From an uncultured Spartobacteria bacterium (lineage in GTDB: Bacteria; Verrucomicrobiota; Verrucomicrobiia; Chthoniobacterales; Terrimicrobiaceae), in NCBI GenBank assembly GCA_937960895.1, contig CALCJD010000087.1, forward strand, positions 1 to 64,000: a stretch of 64,000 nucleotides of DNA, read 5' to 3'. Every line of letters begins with the position of its first letter. Positions within the stretch are counted from its first letter, which is position 1. The position numbers and the translations under genes are program-made. Shown one piece after another: positions 9,449 through 16,182 of this stretch. Below the pieces are notes generated by a model. The model ran no database searches. It saw only the letters and a list, made by a program, of their open reading frames with translations, and had not been told where the DNA came from.

Positions 9449-9954
9449 TAGACCGGCTGAGCCCGCGGCACCCGGGGCCGGGTGATTTTCCAGCGCCCGT
9501 CCCCCACGCTGAGCACCTCAATGCGAACGGGAGCCAGCCCCGCATGGTAAAATCCCAGTTGTTTCGCCACGGATTCGGTCACATCGAGATGCCGCCCGGC
9601 CACAAAGGGTCCGCGATCATTCAGCCGGATCACCGTTGATCGCCCGTTGCGAAGATTCGTCACGCGCACCCGGCAGGGCAAGGGCAGCGTCTTGTGCGCC
9701 CCTCCGCGACTCCACGGCCAGAGGGATTCGCCGAGGGCGGTTTTTCCGGGAAAAAGAAACCATCCTTCGCGATAGTGAGACGCCACGCCTTCCTCGACAT
9801 ACCCCGGCGCCACCATGGGATGCATCGGCACATAACGCTCCCCCCGCAACGTATAGGGTTTGTATTTGTAGCCCGGGTAGTCTCGCCCGCCACAACCGGC
9901 AAGAAGGAAAAGCCCCGCCACCACGAACACCCCACGGCTCCACATGTCACCCAT
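9445..9954 (-). CDS. RlpA-like double-psi beta-barrel lipoprotein
   Basis: A lipoprotein of about 169 residues with the lipobox LLAGC near residue 20, and a C-terminal RlpA-type double-psi beta-barrel. The barrel motif is visible as VRVTNLRNGRS, IRLNDRGPF and RHLDVTESVAKQLG. RlpA proteins are septal lytic transglycosylases acting on denuded peptidoglycan. There is no SPOR domain here, so septal targeting is uncertain. The ATG at 9954 was chosen because AGAGG lies just upstream. Other ATGs exist at 9966 and 9945. Confidence 0.82.
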   Translation of the reverse strand: MGDMWSRGVFVVAGLFLLAGCGGRDYPGYKYKPYTLRGERYVPMHPMVAPGYVEEGVASHYREGWFLFPGKTALGESLWPWSRGGAHKTLPLPCRVRVTNLRNGRSTVIRLNDRGPFVAGRHLDVTESVAKQLGFYHAGLAPVRIEVLSVGDGRWKITRPRVPRAQPVY

Positions 9955-10049
9955 CGTTCCTCTCATCCGACGTTCACCCGGGAAGGGTCCGCGCCAAGCC
10001 GTTCCCGCCGCCGGACCCTGGCGGACACACGATCATGACCGGACCCGCG

Positions 10050-10607
10050 TCAGCTTTTCGCCGCCGTGGAAGCCCCGAAGGCCAGCGAAAGCATCGATAC
10101 GCCCCAGAACAAGGACTGGATGCCATAAAGCAATCCGATGATCTGCCAGGAGTCGGAAGGCCAGCGGACATAGATCATGCCGCCCAGAATGAGGGAGGCC
10201 AGACCGCTGATCAGCATCCAGACCCATCCGCGGTGATTCCGCATCTGAAAGGCCCCGATGGACACGGAAATCCCCTCCACGATGAAAAAGACCGCAATGA
10301 TAAGGGTGATCACCGCCACACTCGAGGCGAGGAAACACAAAATCACAACACCGGCCACGATGCGGATCACGGCCAGAATGGCCTCAATCACCCGATGCGT
10401 GACATGCTTCCCAAAGACGGCCAGTCCGAGCGAAGCCAGGCCGCTGATCAGGGCAAAGATGCCGAAAAAGGTCGTGATCACCGCCGTGAACAAATACGGC
10501 GAACCGATGGCAAAAAAGCCGACAAAAATCGAAAGAATGCCGGCAAAGATCAGCCAGCCACGGCTGTGGGTGAGAGGGGCGGGGGCGGAGGACATATTCT
10601 CGCTCAT
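10050..10607 (-). CDS. HdeD/DUF308 family membrane protein
   Basis: A 185-residue integral membrane protein with six predicted helices arranged as three pairs, each with the small-residue-rich pattern of the DUF308/HdeD family (for example GFFAIGSPYLFTA, and VFFIVEGISVSIGAF). E. coli HdeD contributes to acid resistance, but most members are uncharacterised. The length matches the family. It is monocistronic, with a 296-bp region upstream that contains a strong hairpin. Confidence 0.85.
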   Translation of the reverse strand: MSENMSSAPAPLTHSRGWLIFAGILSIFVGFFAIGSPYLFTAVITTFFGIFALISGLASLGLAVFGKHVTHRVIEAILAVIRIVAGVVILCFLASSVAVITLIIAVFFIVEGISVSIGAFQMRNHRGWVWMLISGLASLILGGMIYVRWPSDSWQIIGLLYGIQSLFWGVSMLSLAFGASTAAKS

Positions 10608-10809
10608 GCCCGCCGTTTAGCAGATCCGCCGGGCCGATGCGACACCTATTTGCCCCGGGGAGGCTTTCGGGACGGATTAATTAAGACCGCGGCCCTTTCG
10701 CCGGACCCCTCCCGGTCCAAGCGGCGAATATTCCCTTCCTTTTAGATTATCCCAAGGATCCTGGAAGACAAACCGAACCGCTTTCCTTAAGGGATTGCCC
10801 CGACATTGA

Positions 10810-10848
10810 CCTAAGGGAAACCCCGGGTTGTTCGGGGTTTCCCTTAGG
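10810..10848 (-). terminator. Perfect 16-bp hairpin downstream of the H1-like gene
   Basis: A perfect inverted repeat has a 16-bp stem (10810-10825 pairing with 10833-10848) and a 7-nt loop, 55 bp past the stop of the minus-strand gene at 10904. There is no T-tract on either strand. Its position between two minus-strand genes fits a terminator or RNA-stability element. The rest of 10608-10903 holds a TTAATTAA palindrome near 10676 and no gene that I can see. Confidence 0.5.
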
Positions 10849-10903
10849 AAAGCAAAACACCGGCGTCACGGCCGGCGCTGCCGGCCCTTGAGAGGAAAAA
10901 TTC

Positions 10904-11335
10904 TCAGGCCAGCACCCAGGTGCCGGTGCCGCTCTTTTTGAGGCCCTTCACACTCTTGCCGGTCGTGCTGAACCAGACGTGCAGATTCTGGTTTTTCACA
11001 CCCAGCTTTTCGGAGAGCTCCTTGACGGAAACCCCCCTGCTGCCGGCCGCCTTGAGTTCGGCGAGAATGGCTTCCTTGAGGGCGCCGCGCTTGCTTTTCG
11101 CGGAGGATCTGCGGGACTTGGCCCTGGGAGCGGCTGTCTTCACCGACTTGGCTTTGGAAGCTTTGCGGCCGCCCTTGCGAGCCTTCTTCGCAGAAGCTTT
11201 CGGAGCCACGCCTTTGGTAAAGGCGGCTTCAATTTGTTCTTCGATCCTGGCGAGCTCAACTTGGAGGGCCTCGCGTTTCTTAACGAGAGCAATGAGCGCC
11301 TCGATGTTAGCGGTGGTTAGCGATGCAATAGACAT
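10904..11335 (-). CDS. Histone-H1-like protein with C-terminal winged-helix-like domain
   Basis: A basic protein of 143 residues. An N-terminal helix (about 5-45, with KKREALQVELARIEEQIEAA) looks like a coiled coil. It is followed by a Lys/Ala/Ser-rich linker (about 45-85). A C-terminal domain (about 85-143) has ALKEAILAELKAAGSRG, SVKELSEKLGV and a final GTWVLA beta hairpin, as in small winged-helix domains. This composition is common in verrucomicrobial H1-like proteins and suggests nucleoid binding. An in-frame ATG at 11359 would add 8 residues. The 11336-11464 region contains two small hairpins. Confidence 0.7.
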   Translation of the reverse strand: MSIASLTTANIEALIALVKKREALQVELARIEEQIEAAFTKGVAPKASAKKARKGGRKASKAKSVKTAAPRAKSRRSSAKSKRGALKEAILAELKAAGSRGVSVKELSEKLGVKNQNLHVWFSTTGKSVKGLKKSGTGTWVLA

Positions 11336-11414
11336 AGGTTGAAGCGCATTAAAATGCATGGAAAACGCCTTTACGCAAGTGCAAGTATAAATAAATCGGC
11401 GGTTTCCGGCTATC

Positions 11415-11433
11415 TAAGCGGCTATTCCGCTTA
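11415..11433 (-). terminator. Short hairpin between two minus-strand genes
   Basis: A 7-bp stem (TAAGCGG / CCGCTTA) with a 5-nt loop, followed in the + direction by a second small CAGGT/ACCTG hairpin at 11439-11454. Both lie just after the stop of the 11465 gene on the minus strand and could end its transcript. A TATACT sequence, a possible -10 box for the H1-like gene, follows on the minus strand. Confidence 0.3.
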
Positions 11434-11464
11434 TGTACCAGGTAGAGCAACCTGTTTTCTAGCC

Positions 11465-11764
11465 CTATTGTTTTTCGCTTTCCCGGGGCGGTACAATCCG
11501 AATTTCCTCGGCCTGATTGGCATTGGTTCCGGTGCGAATCTCCACCACGACGCCCTGGGTCAGATCCGCGAGCGTACCCGGTTGGCCCGCCTCGGTCATG
11601 ACCCGTGTCTTGGAATCCACGGCATAAGCCATTTCCCCCAGTTTGTGGGTGGCGACGGTGATCGATCCCGGCAATACCACGGAAACCACCCCGCGGATTT
11701 CATCCGCCCGGACGGAGAGAATCAGAAGGGGCGCCAACAGGAACAGGAGAAGTTTGGTTTTCAC
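11465..11764 (-). CDS. Small exported protein, DUF5666-like
   Basis: About 99 residues, with a signal peptide from a GTG start (MKTKLLLFLLAPLLILSVRA). The mature part (EIRGVVSVVLPGSITVATH ... TQGVVVEIRTG) forms a small beta-barrel-like pattern. Such repeats are seen in DUF5666-type periplasmic proteins of unknown function. An upstream ATG at 11809 would add 15 residues before the signal peptide and is less likely. There is no functional link to the neighbours. Confidence 0.6.
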   Translation of the reverse strand: MKTKLLLFLLAPLLILSVRADEIRGVVSVVLPGSITVATHKLGEMAYAVDSKTRVMTEAGQPGTLADLTQGVVVEIRTGTNANQAEEIRIVPPRESEKQ

Positions 11765-11914
11765 GGTGGGAAGTTTCCCGAATGGTAAAATGGGGAACAT
11801 TCCGCGCAAGCCTTCCCGCGCCGTCCCTCACCAAGAAGCGGAAAAAACTCGGGCCCGCCCCCGACCGGCCGGTCGGAGCGGGCCCGGAAATCCCAAGACG
11901 CCAACGACTGACTC

Positions 11915-12901
11915 CTACCAGCCCAGCACGTAGGCAAAGACCAGCGGAGCCACGATGGAGGCGTCGGACTCGATGATGAATTTCGGCGTGTCGACCCCCA
12001 GCTTGCCCCAGGTGATCTTTTCGTTGGGTACGGCGCCGGAGTAGCTGCCGTAGCTCGTGGTGGAATCGCTGATCTGACAGAAATATCCCCAGAGCGGCAC
12101 GTCCTCCCGCTGGAGATCCTGGTGCAGCATGGGAACCACGCAGATCGGAAAATCGCCCGCGATGCCGCCGGCAATCTGAAAGAACCCGATGGAACCCACG
12201 TTGCCCATCGGCTTGGCATTGGTCGTGTACCAGTCCGCCAGGGCAATCATGTATTCAATACCCGTGCGAACGGTGTGAACATTTTTCACATCCCCGCCGA
12301 TGCAGTGTCCGGCGTACATGTTCCCCAGCGTGGAATCCTCCCAGCCCGGAACGAACATGGGGAGGTTCTTTTCCATGGCCGCGATCATCCAGCTGTTCTT
12401 CGGATCAATCTGATAGCTCCCCTGCAGCTTGCCGCTGCGGAGGATCTTGTACATGAACTCGTGCGGAAAATACCGCTCTCCCGCGCGGTCGGCCTTCACC
12501 CATTCCTCGAGCACCACATTCTCAATCCGGCGCATGGCCTCCATTTCGGGGATGCAGGTGTCGGTCACACGATTCATGTGCCGCTCCAGCAGGGCCTGCT
12601 CGTCCTGCGGCGTGAGGTCGCGGTAATGTGGCACGCGCTCGTAATGGTCGTGCGCCACCAGATTGAAAATATCCTCCTCCAGATTGGCGCCCGTGCAGCA
12701 AATGGCGTGCACCTTGTCCTGCCGGATCATTTCGGCCAGGGACAATCCGAGTTCCGCCGTGCTCATGGCGCCGGCCATGGTGAGGAACATCTTGCCGCCG
12801 GCGGCAAGGTGGGCGTTGTAGGCCTCCGCGGCGTCCTTCAGGGTGGCGGCGTTGAAGTGACGGTAATGATGTTTGATAAATTCGGTGATCGGACGGCTCA
12901 T
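11915..12901 (-). CDS. Deoxyhypusine synthase family protein (bacterial homologue)
   Basis: A 328-residue homologue of deoxyhypusine synthase, the NAD- and spermidine-dependent enzyme that modifies eIF5A in archaea and eukaryotes. The key active-site Lys is kept (K300 in NEKITWGKLG, matching the family SWGK motif), as are the GANLEED and HD segments that bind substrate and NAD. Bacteria have no hypusine pathway, and bacterial members have been linked to polyamine aminobutyl transfer such as homospermidine formation. That role is likely but not proven here. The ATG at 12901 gives the normal N-terminus. It lies 88 bp downstream of the SCO1 gene on the same strand. Confidence 0.85.
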   Translation of the reverse strand: MSRPITEFIKHHYRHFNAATLKDAAEAYNAHLAAGGKMFLTMAGAMSTAELGLSLAEMIRQDKVHAICCTGANLEEDIFNLVAHDHYERVPHYRDLTPQDEQALLERHMNRVTDTCIPEMEAMRRIENVVLEEWVKADRAGERYFPHEFMYKILRSGKLQGSYQIDPKNSWMIAAMEKNLPMFVPGWEDSTLGNMYAGHCIGGDVKNVHTVRTGIEYMIALADWYTTNAKPMGNVGSIGFFQIAGGIAGDFPICVVPMLHQDLQREDVPLWGYFCQISDSTTSYGSYSGAVPNEKITWGKLGVDTPKFIIESDASIVAPLVFAYVLGW

Positions 12902-12989
12902 AGGTAAGAAAGTCGGTTTAAAGAAAACGGCGCCGCCGCCATTTATCAAGCGTGCAAAGTCCCCCGGGGCGTTTTTTGGCCGCGGCCGA

Positions 12990-13637
12990 TCATTTTGCCG
13001 AACGGGCCACCCGCGCGATGTCGCGGGCAATCGACTCCGCCTTGGGCAGTTCCTCAAAGGGATAGGCCATCATCCACCGGCCGTCGGGTCCGATGAGATA
13101 GGCATCGGCGCTGTGATCCACCTGATAATTCAAAGGATCGTCCGCCGCCGGTTTGCCCTTGGTGTAGGTCGCTTTGTATTTGTAGGCGACGCCACGCAGT
13201 GCGGTGACATCACCCGTCAGCCCGAGAAATTCCGGATCATAAAAGGTCACCCATTCCTTCAGCCGTTCCGGGGTGTCGCGCTCCGGGTCCACGCTGATGA
13301 AAAGGAACCGCACCTTGTCCCGGACATCGTCCGGCAGGGCCTCCCTGATGGCGGCGAAGTGGGAAAGCGTGGCCGGACAGATGCTCGGACAATGGGTGAA
13401 TCCCAAGGCGAACAACACCGTCTGACCGCGGAATTGCTTCAGATTCACCCTCCGTCCGTCATGGTCCGTCAGTTCGAAATTGTACGCTTCGACCGGACGA
13501 AAAAGGAGCTTCTCCAGAGTCCCGTGCGCATGGGCCTGGGGATGGCGCATGGCAAGGCGCGCGCCGACAATGCCCAGCACGATCAGGACGGCGAGAAAAA
13601 TCGGAAAGGCGAATTTTTTCCAGCTTGAAGGTTTCAT
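12990..13637 (-). CDS. SCO1/SenC copper chaperone
   Basis: A 215-residue membrane-anchored thioredoxin-fold protein. One N-terminal helix (residues 10-30) anchors it, facing the periplasm. The copper site is complete: C83 and C87 in THCPSICPAT and H175 in YQVDHSADAY. SCO proteins deliver copper to the CuA centre of cytochrome c oxidase or act as thiol reductants. It is the last clear member of the 16.0-13.0 kb operon and follows the PCuAC gene, the usual partner in CuA assembly. ATG codons at 13640 and 13637 are adjacent. Confidence 0.92.
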   Translation of the reverse strand: MKPSSWKKFAFPIFLAVLIVLGIVGARLAMRHPQAHAHGTLEKLLFRPVEAYNFELTDHDGRRVNLKQFRGQTVLFALGFTHCPSICPATLSHFAAIREALPDDVRDKVRFLFISVDPERDTPERLKEWVTFYDPEFLGLTGDVTALRGVAYKYKATYTKGKPAADDPLNYQVDHSADAYLIGPDGRWMMAYPFEELPKAESIARDIARVARSAK

Positions 13638-13714
13638 CATTCCCCGGGGCAGGCGGGAGTTTCCGCCCCGCCCGTGCGGGCACGGAAAGGCGGAACTCCC
13701 GCATTTCTCCCATT

Positions 13715-14149
13715 TTATTCCTTTGGTGCCCGCTTGGCGACCACCGCTTCCACCGTCAGCGTCCCGCCCGGCTCCAAGGCCAGGACGAGGGGGATTTTTT
13801 CTCCGGCGGTCAGCGGTTTCCTGAGTCCGTAAAGCATCAGGTGATCCCCGCCCGGGGCCAGGATGAGGCGTCCCCCGGCGGGCACTTCGAGATATTTCAC
13901 ATCCTTCATGCCCATCCGCCCCTCCTCCTTGGTGGTGATCATCGGTGCCAGGCGGCGGGCGGCCTCGGTCCGGCCTCCCGTCACACGAAGCGGAACGCTG
14001 CCCATGTTGACCAGGGTCATGAAGGCCGCCGTGTCGTTTGCGCCCGGAGGAACGGCAAAGACCCACGGCGACTCGACCTTCAGCGGCGTGTCGGCGACAC
14101 CCGCAGTCTGCGAAAGGATCAGCGCGCCGATGCAAATGAAGAATTTCAT
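13715..14149 (-). CDS. PCuAC-family periplasmic copper chaperone
   Basis: A 144-residue exported protein with a signal peptide (1-19) and a PCuAC (DUF461) beta-sandwich. The family copper motif is H(M)x10Mx21HxM. Here the EGRMGM and GGDHLML parts are present, but the first His is replaced: the sequence reads LAPM where LHEM is usual. Copper affinity may therefore be changed. PCuAC passes Cu(I) to SCO1 or CuA, and the SCO1 gene follows directly, so the pair probably works on a terminal oxidase. Confidence 0.85.
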   Translation of the reverse strand: MKFFICIGALILSQTAGVADTPLKVESPWVFAVPPGANDTAAFMTLVNMGSVPLRVTGGRTEAARRLAPMITTKEEGRMGMKDVKYLEVPAGGRLILAPGGDHLMLYGLRKPLTAGEKIPLVLALEPGGTLTVEAVVAKRAPKE

Positions 14150-14158
14150 CAGCCCAGA

Positions 14159-14878
14159 CTAGCGATTTCCGCCGGCCGCACCACGGCGAATTTCCCGGCG
14201 ATTCCTTCGCATCCCCCACAGGCCGGCGGCCCCCAGAACGAGAAGGCCTGCGGAGGGCTCGGGAAGGGGCGTGGCCACGTAGGTTGCCGAAAAGATCTCA
14301 CTGTCCTGCATGAGACCCCGGGTGTCCCGCAGCACCCACTGCACCGTGTAAATGCCCGCCTGGTCCACGCCGAAGGTCCGGTCGTGATAATGCCCGTAAG
14401 GGTCCGACGGGAACGCTTCAAACCAGGCGTCGTCCGTCAGTTTGATCACTCCCTGTGTGGCCGGATCCCCCGCAATGAACCCCGTGCCAATCTCAAAGAC
14501 CCAAAGGGGATCGGTGGCCAGCGAATCATAAAAGGCGAACCGCGCCCCCGCCGGGCCCGAGATGGAGACCAGTTCCATCACAAGATAGGAACCGCTGGCG
14601 GCGCCGAGGATGTTGTAGTTCGGCGCCTCGTCCGGATAGGTGCCCTGATGCAGGGCGGTCAGGGTGGTGAAGCCGTTCCAAAGGAAACCGTCCGCCCCAT
14701 AGGCATTCAGGCCCCCGTTGAAGACAAGCTCCGTGGTTTCCGTTTCGGGCTCGAAATGCATGGCGAGCTGGGTGCTCCCCACGGCGGTGATGCCCGCATT
14801 GATGTGACCGTGGCCAAAGCCGGACGAAAGGGCCAGGCCGGTGAAAACAACAGCAAAAAGAAAGGAATGGTATTTCAT
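14159..14878 (-). CDS. His-rich PEP-CTERM surface protein in the copper operon
   Basis: A 239-residue exported protein. The signal peptide (about 1-25) is followed at once by GHGHINAG. The body contains acidic and His clusters (HFEPETETTE, DPYGHYHDRTFG). The C-terminus carries PLPEPSAG, a hydrophobic segment and RRNRREIRR, a PEP-CTERM sorting signal. The overall pattern recalls the choice-of-anchor M type surface domains found near metal transporters in other phyla, but I cannot confirm that without a profile search. It sits 9 bp upstream of the PCuAC gene, so a role in binding copper at the cell surface is a reasonable inference. The ATG at 14878 was chosen over 14911. Confidence 0.75.
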   Translation of the reverse strand: MKYHSFLFAVVFTGLALSSGFGHGHINAGITAVGSTQLAMHFEPETETTELVFNGGLNAYGADGFLWNGFTTLTALHQGTYPDEAPNYNILGAASGSYLVMELVSISGPAGARFAFYDSLATDPLWVFEIGTGFIAGDPATQGVIKLTDDAWFEAFPSDPYGHYHDRTFGVDQAGIYTVQWVLRDTRGLMQDSEIFSATYVATPLPEPSAGLLVLGAAGLWGMRRNRREIRRGAAGGNR

Positions 14879-14882
14879 GAAT

Positions 14883-15518
14883 TCAAGGTTGGGCGCCATC
14901 CGGCCGGACAAACCGGGAACCGGGCTGGGCCAGTTTTTCTTTGACGACCCGCCAGCTCAGGGCCTCGACGTGACCGTCCGCGAAAAGGTAATGACTGCCG
15001 CGGCCGACCACCTCCACCCAGACTTCCGACTGAAAGTCCCCCGCGGAAAACCCTTCCTCGGCAAAATGAAAATGATCGGTGTTTTGCTGGTTCGGGTGGA
15101 GGATCCCGACATAAAAGGTTTCCGCCGGACACGGCTGGCTTTGCAAACGCGAGAAATCCAGATCGGGTGCGCCCGCCGGCTTCTCGGTCAGAAAGTCATT
15201 GATCCCGTAACTCAGCGTCCGGCCCGTCCGGTCAAACGGTGACACAAACTGCTTCGCCGAAAGACCGTAGTCCTTCAGGACCTTGGTCCATGTTCTTGCC
15301 GGCCCCTGGTGGCTGGATTGCGGCAGGACGCCGTGATTGTCGGCGGCAAAGGCCAGCGCGCTCGCGCCGATTTGACGGAGGTTGTTCAGGCATTTGGTCG
15401 TGCGGGCGCGCTCGACAGCGCCGGACAGACCGGCGGCCGCAAAAGCCGCCAGGGCGGCCACGACGCCCATCGCAGCCAGGGTTTCCGCAAGGCTGAAGGC
15501 GGAGGAAGATTTCACCAT
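14883..15518 (-). CDS. Prepilin-like protein with C-terminal H-X9-DG-type motif
   Basis: A 211-residue protein with a class III prepilin signal. A short basic leader ends at A7, then FSLAE places the conserved Glu at mature position 5, followed by a long hydrophobic helix (to about residue 32) and CLNNLRQIG. The C-terminal part has SHYLFADGHVEALSW, the H-X9-DG-like motif of large prepilin families in Planctomycetota and Verrucomicrobiota. It would be processed by a prepilin peptidase and inserted in a type II secretion-like or pilus-like assembly. Its place inside a copper operon is unusual. It ends 4 bp before the PEP-CTERM gene. Confidence 0.82.
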   Translation of the reverse strand: MVKSSSAFSLAETLAAMGVVAALAAFAAAGLSGAVERARTTKCLNNLRQIGASALAFAADNHGVLPQSSHQGPARTWTKVLKDYGLSAKQFVSPFDRTGRTLSYGINDFLTEKPAGAPDLDFSRLQSQPCPAETFYVGILHPNQQNTDHFHFAEEGFSAGDFQSEVWVEVVGRGSHYLFADGHVEALSWRVVKEKLAQPGSRFVRPDGAQP

Positions 15519-15579
15519 GGTTCCCCAAAATTCAGGATGACGACAGCCGGAGACCGGCGGTCGGACGGGTTCGGGTCGG

Positions 15580-15598
15580 GGACGGTCGACGACCGTCC
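15580..15598. repeat. Short perfect inverted repeat
   Basis: GGACGGTC at 15580-15587 pairs with GACCGTCC at 15591-15598 around a GAC loop. It lies in the 97-bp gap between the CxxCC membrane protein gene and the prepilin gene of the copper operon. It could be an RNA hairpin that alters expression of the distal genes, or a protein site. Confidence 0.4.
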
Positions 15599-15615
15599 GT
15601 TTCAAAGTCGCGGGA

Positions 15616-16011
15616 TCAGGCGATCCCGATGGGAACCGGGGCGGTTGGACGCGAAGGTCGCGCCACAACAATCATGTCCTCGGGGAAACGGTAGGAAAAC
15701 GGAGAAAAACCACGGTCCGGCAAACCGCCCTCGCCCGCCGCGAAAAAGATCTCGGCCTTTTTGTCCACCTTGAAGGTGGCGGGTTTCTTTTCCTCCTTCT
15801 GCTTTTCCTTGGTGATGGCGCAGCACATCGCACAGGGCGCCTTGCCGCTGAAAGTTTTCTCCACCGCCTCAACCAGGCCGGCGTCGCGGGAATAGTCCCG
15901 CAACATCTGTGTCCAGGCGATCACCTGAAAAACCGCCCAGTGTCCGCCGAGCAGCGAAAACATCGCGACACAAACCACCGGCAATCCAAGGCGGCGCAGA
16001 ATGGTTCGCAC
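15616..16011 (-). CDS. Small membrane protein with CAMCC motif
   Basis: About 131 residues from a GTG start, reading MRTILRRLGLPVVCVAMFSL. One N-terminal transmembrane helix is followed by an extracytoplasmic part with GKAPCAMCCAI and then a Lys/Glu-rich stretch. Small proteins with a (K/H)PCxxC motif after a single helix occur beside copper-export genes in this phylum, so the Cys cluster is probably a metal site or redox pair. No characterised family is recognised. Upstream in-frame ATGs (for example near 16098 and 16119) would extend it into the divergent promoter region and are less likely. It is probably the first gene of the copper operon. Confidence 0.6.
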   Translation of the reverse strand: MRTILRRLGLPVVCVAMFSLLGGHWAVFQVIAWTQMLRDYSRDAGLVEAVEKTFSGKAPCAMCCAITKEKQKEEKKPATFKVDKKAEIFFAAGEGGLPDRGFSPFSYRFPEDMIVVARPSRPTAPVPIGIA

Positions 16012-16182
16012 GGAAAAGGTCACGGTCCGAATATGTTGCCAGTGAATGCCAAAACGGTCAAGAAAAAGGCATAAGTTCATCCGGTTGTGGAGCTTGTTCA
16101 TCGAGAATCCGGCCCGATTCATCGAGTTCTCCGCCGAAGCACCCCGACTCAGGCTATCGTTGGACGCAATCCATTCCCTTTT
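16012..16182. promoter_or_regulatory. Divergent intergenic region
   Basis: 171 bp between the copper operon (minus) and the large chitinase gene (plus). It must carry both promoters unless the minus gene starts further upstream. No convincing -35/-10 pair or dyad was found by eye. Confidence 0.35.
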
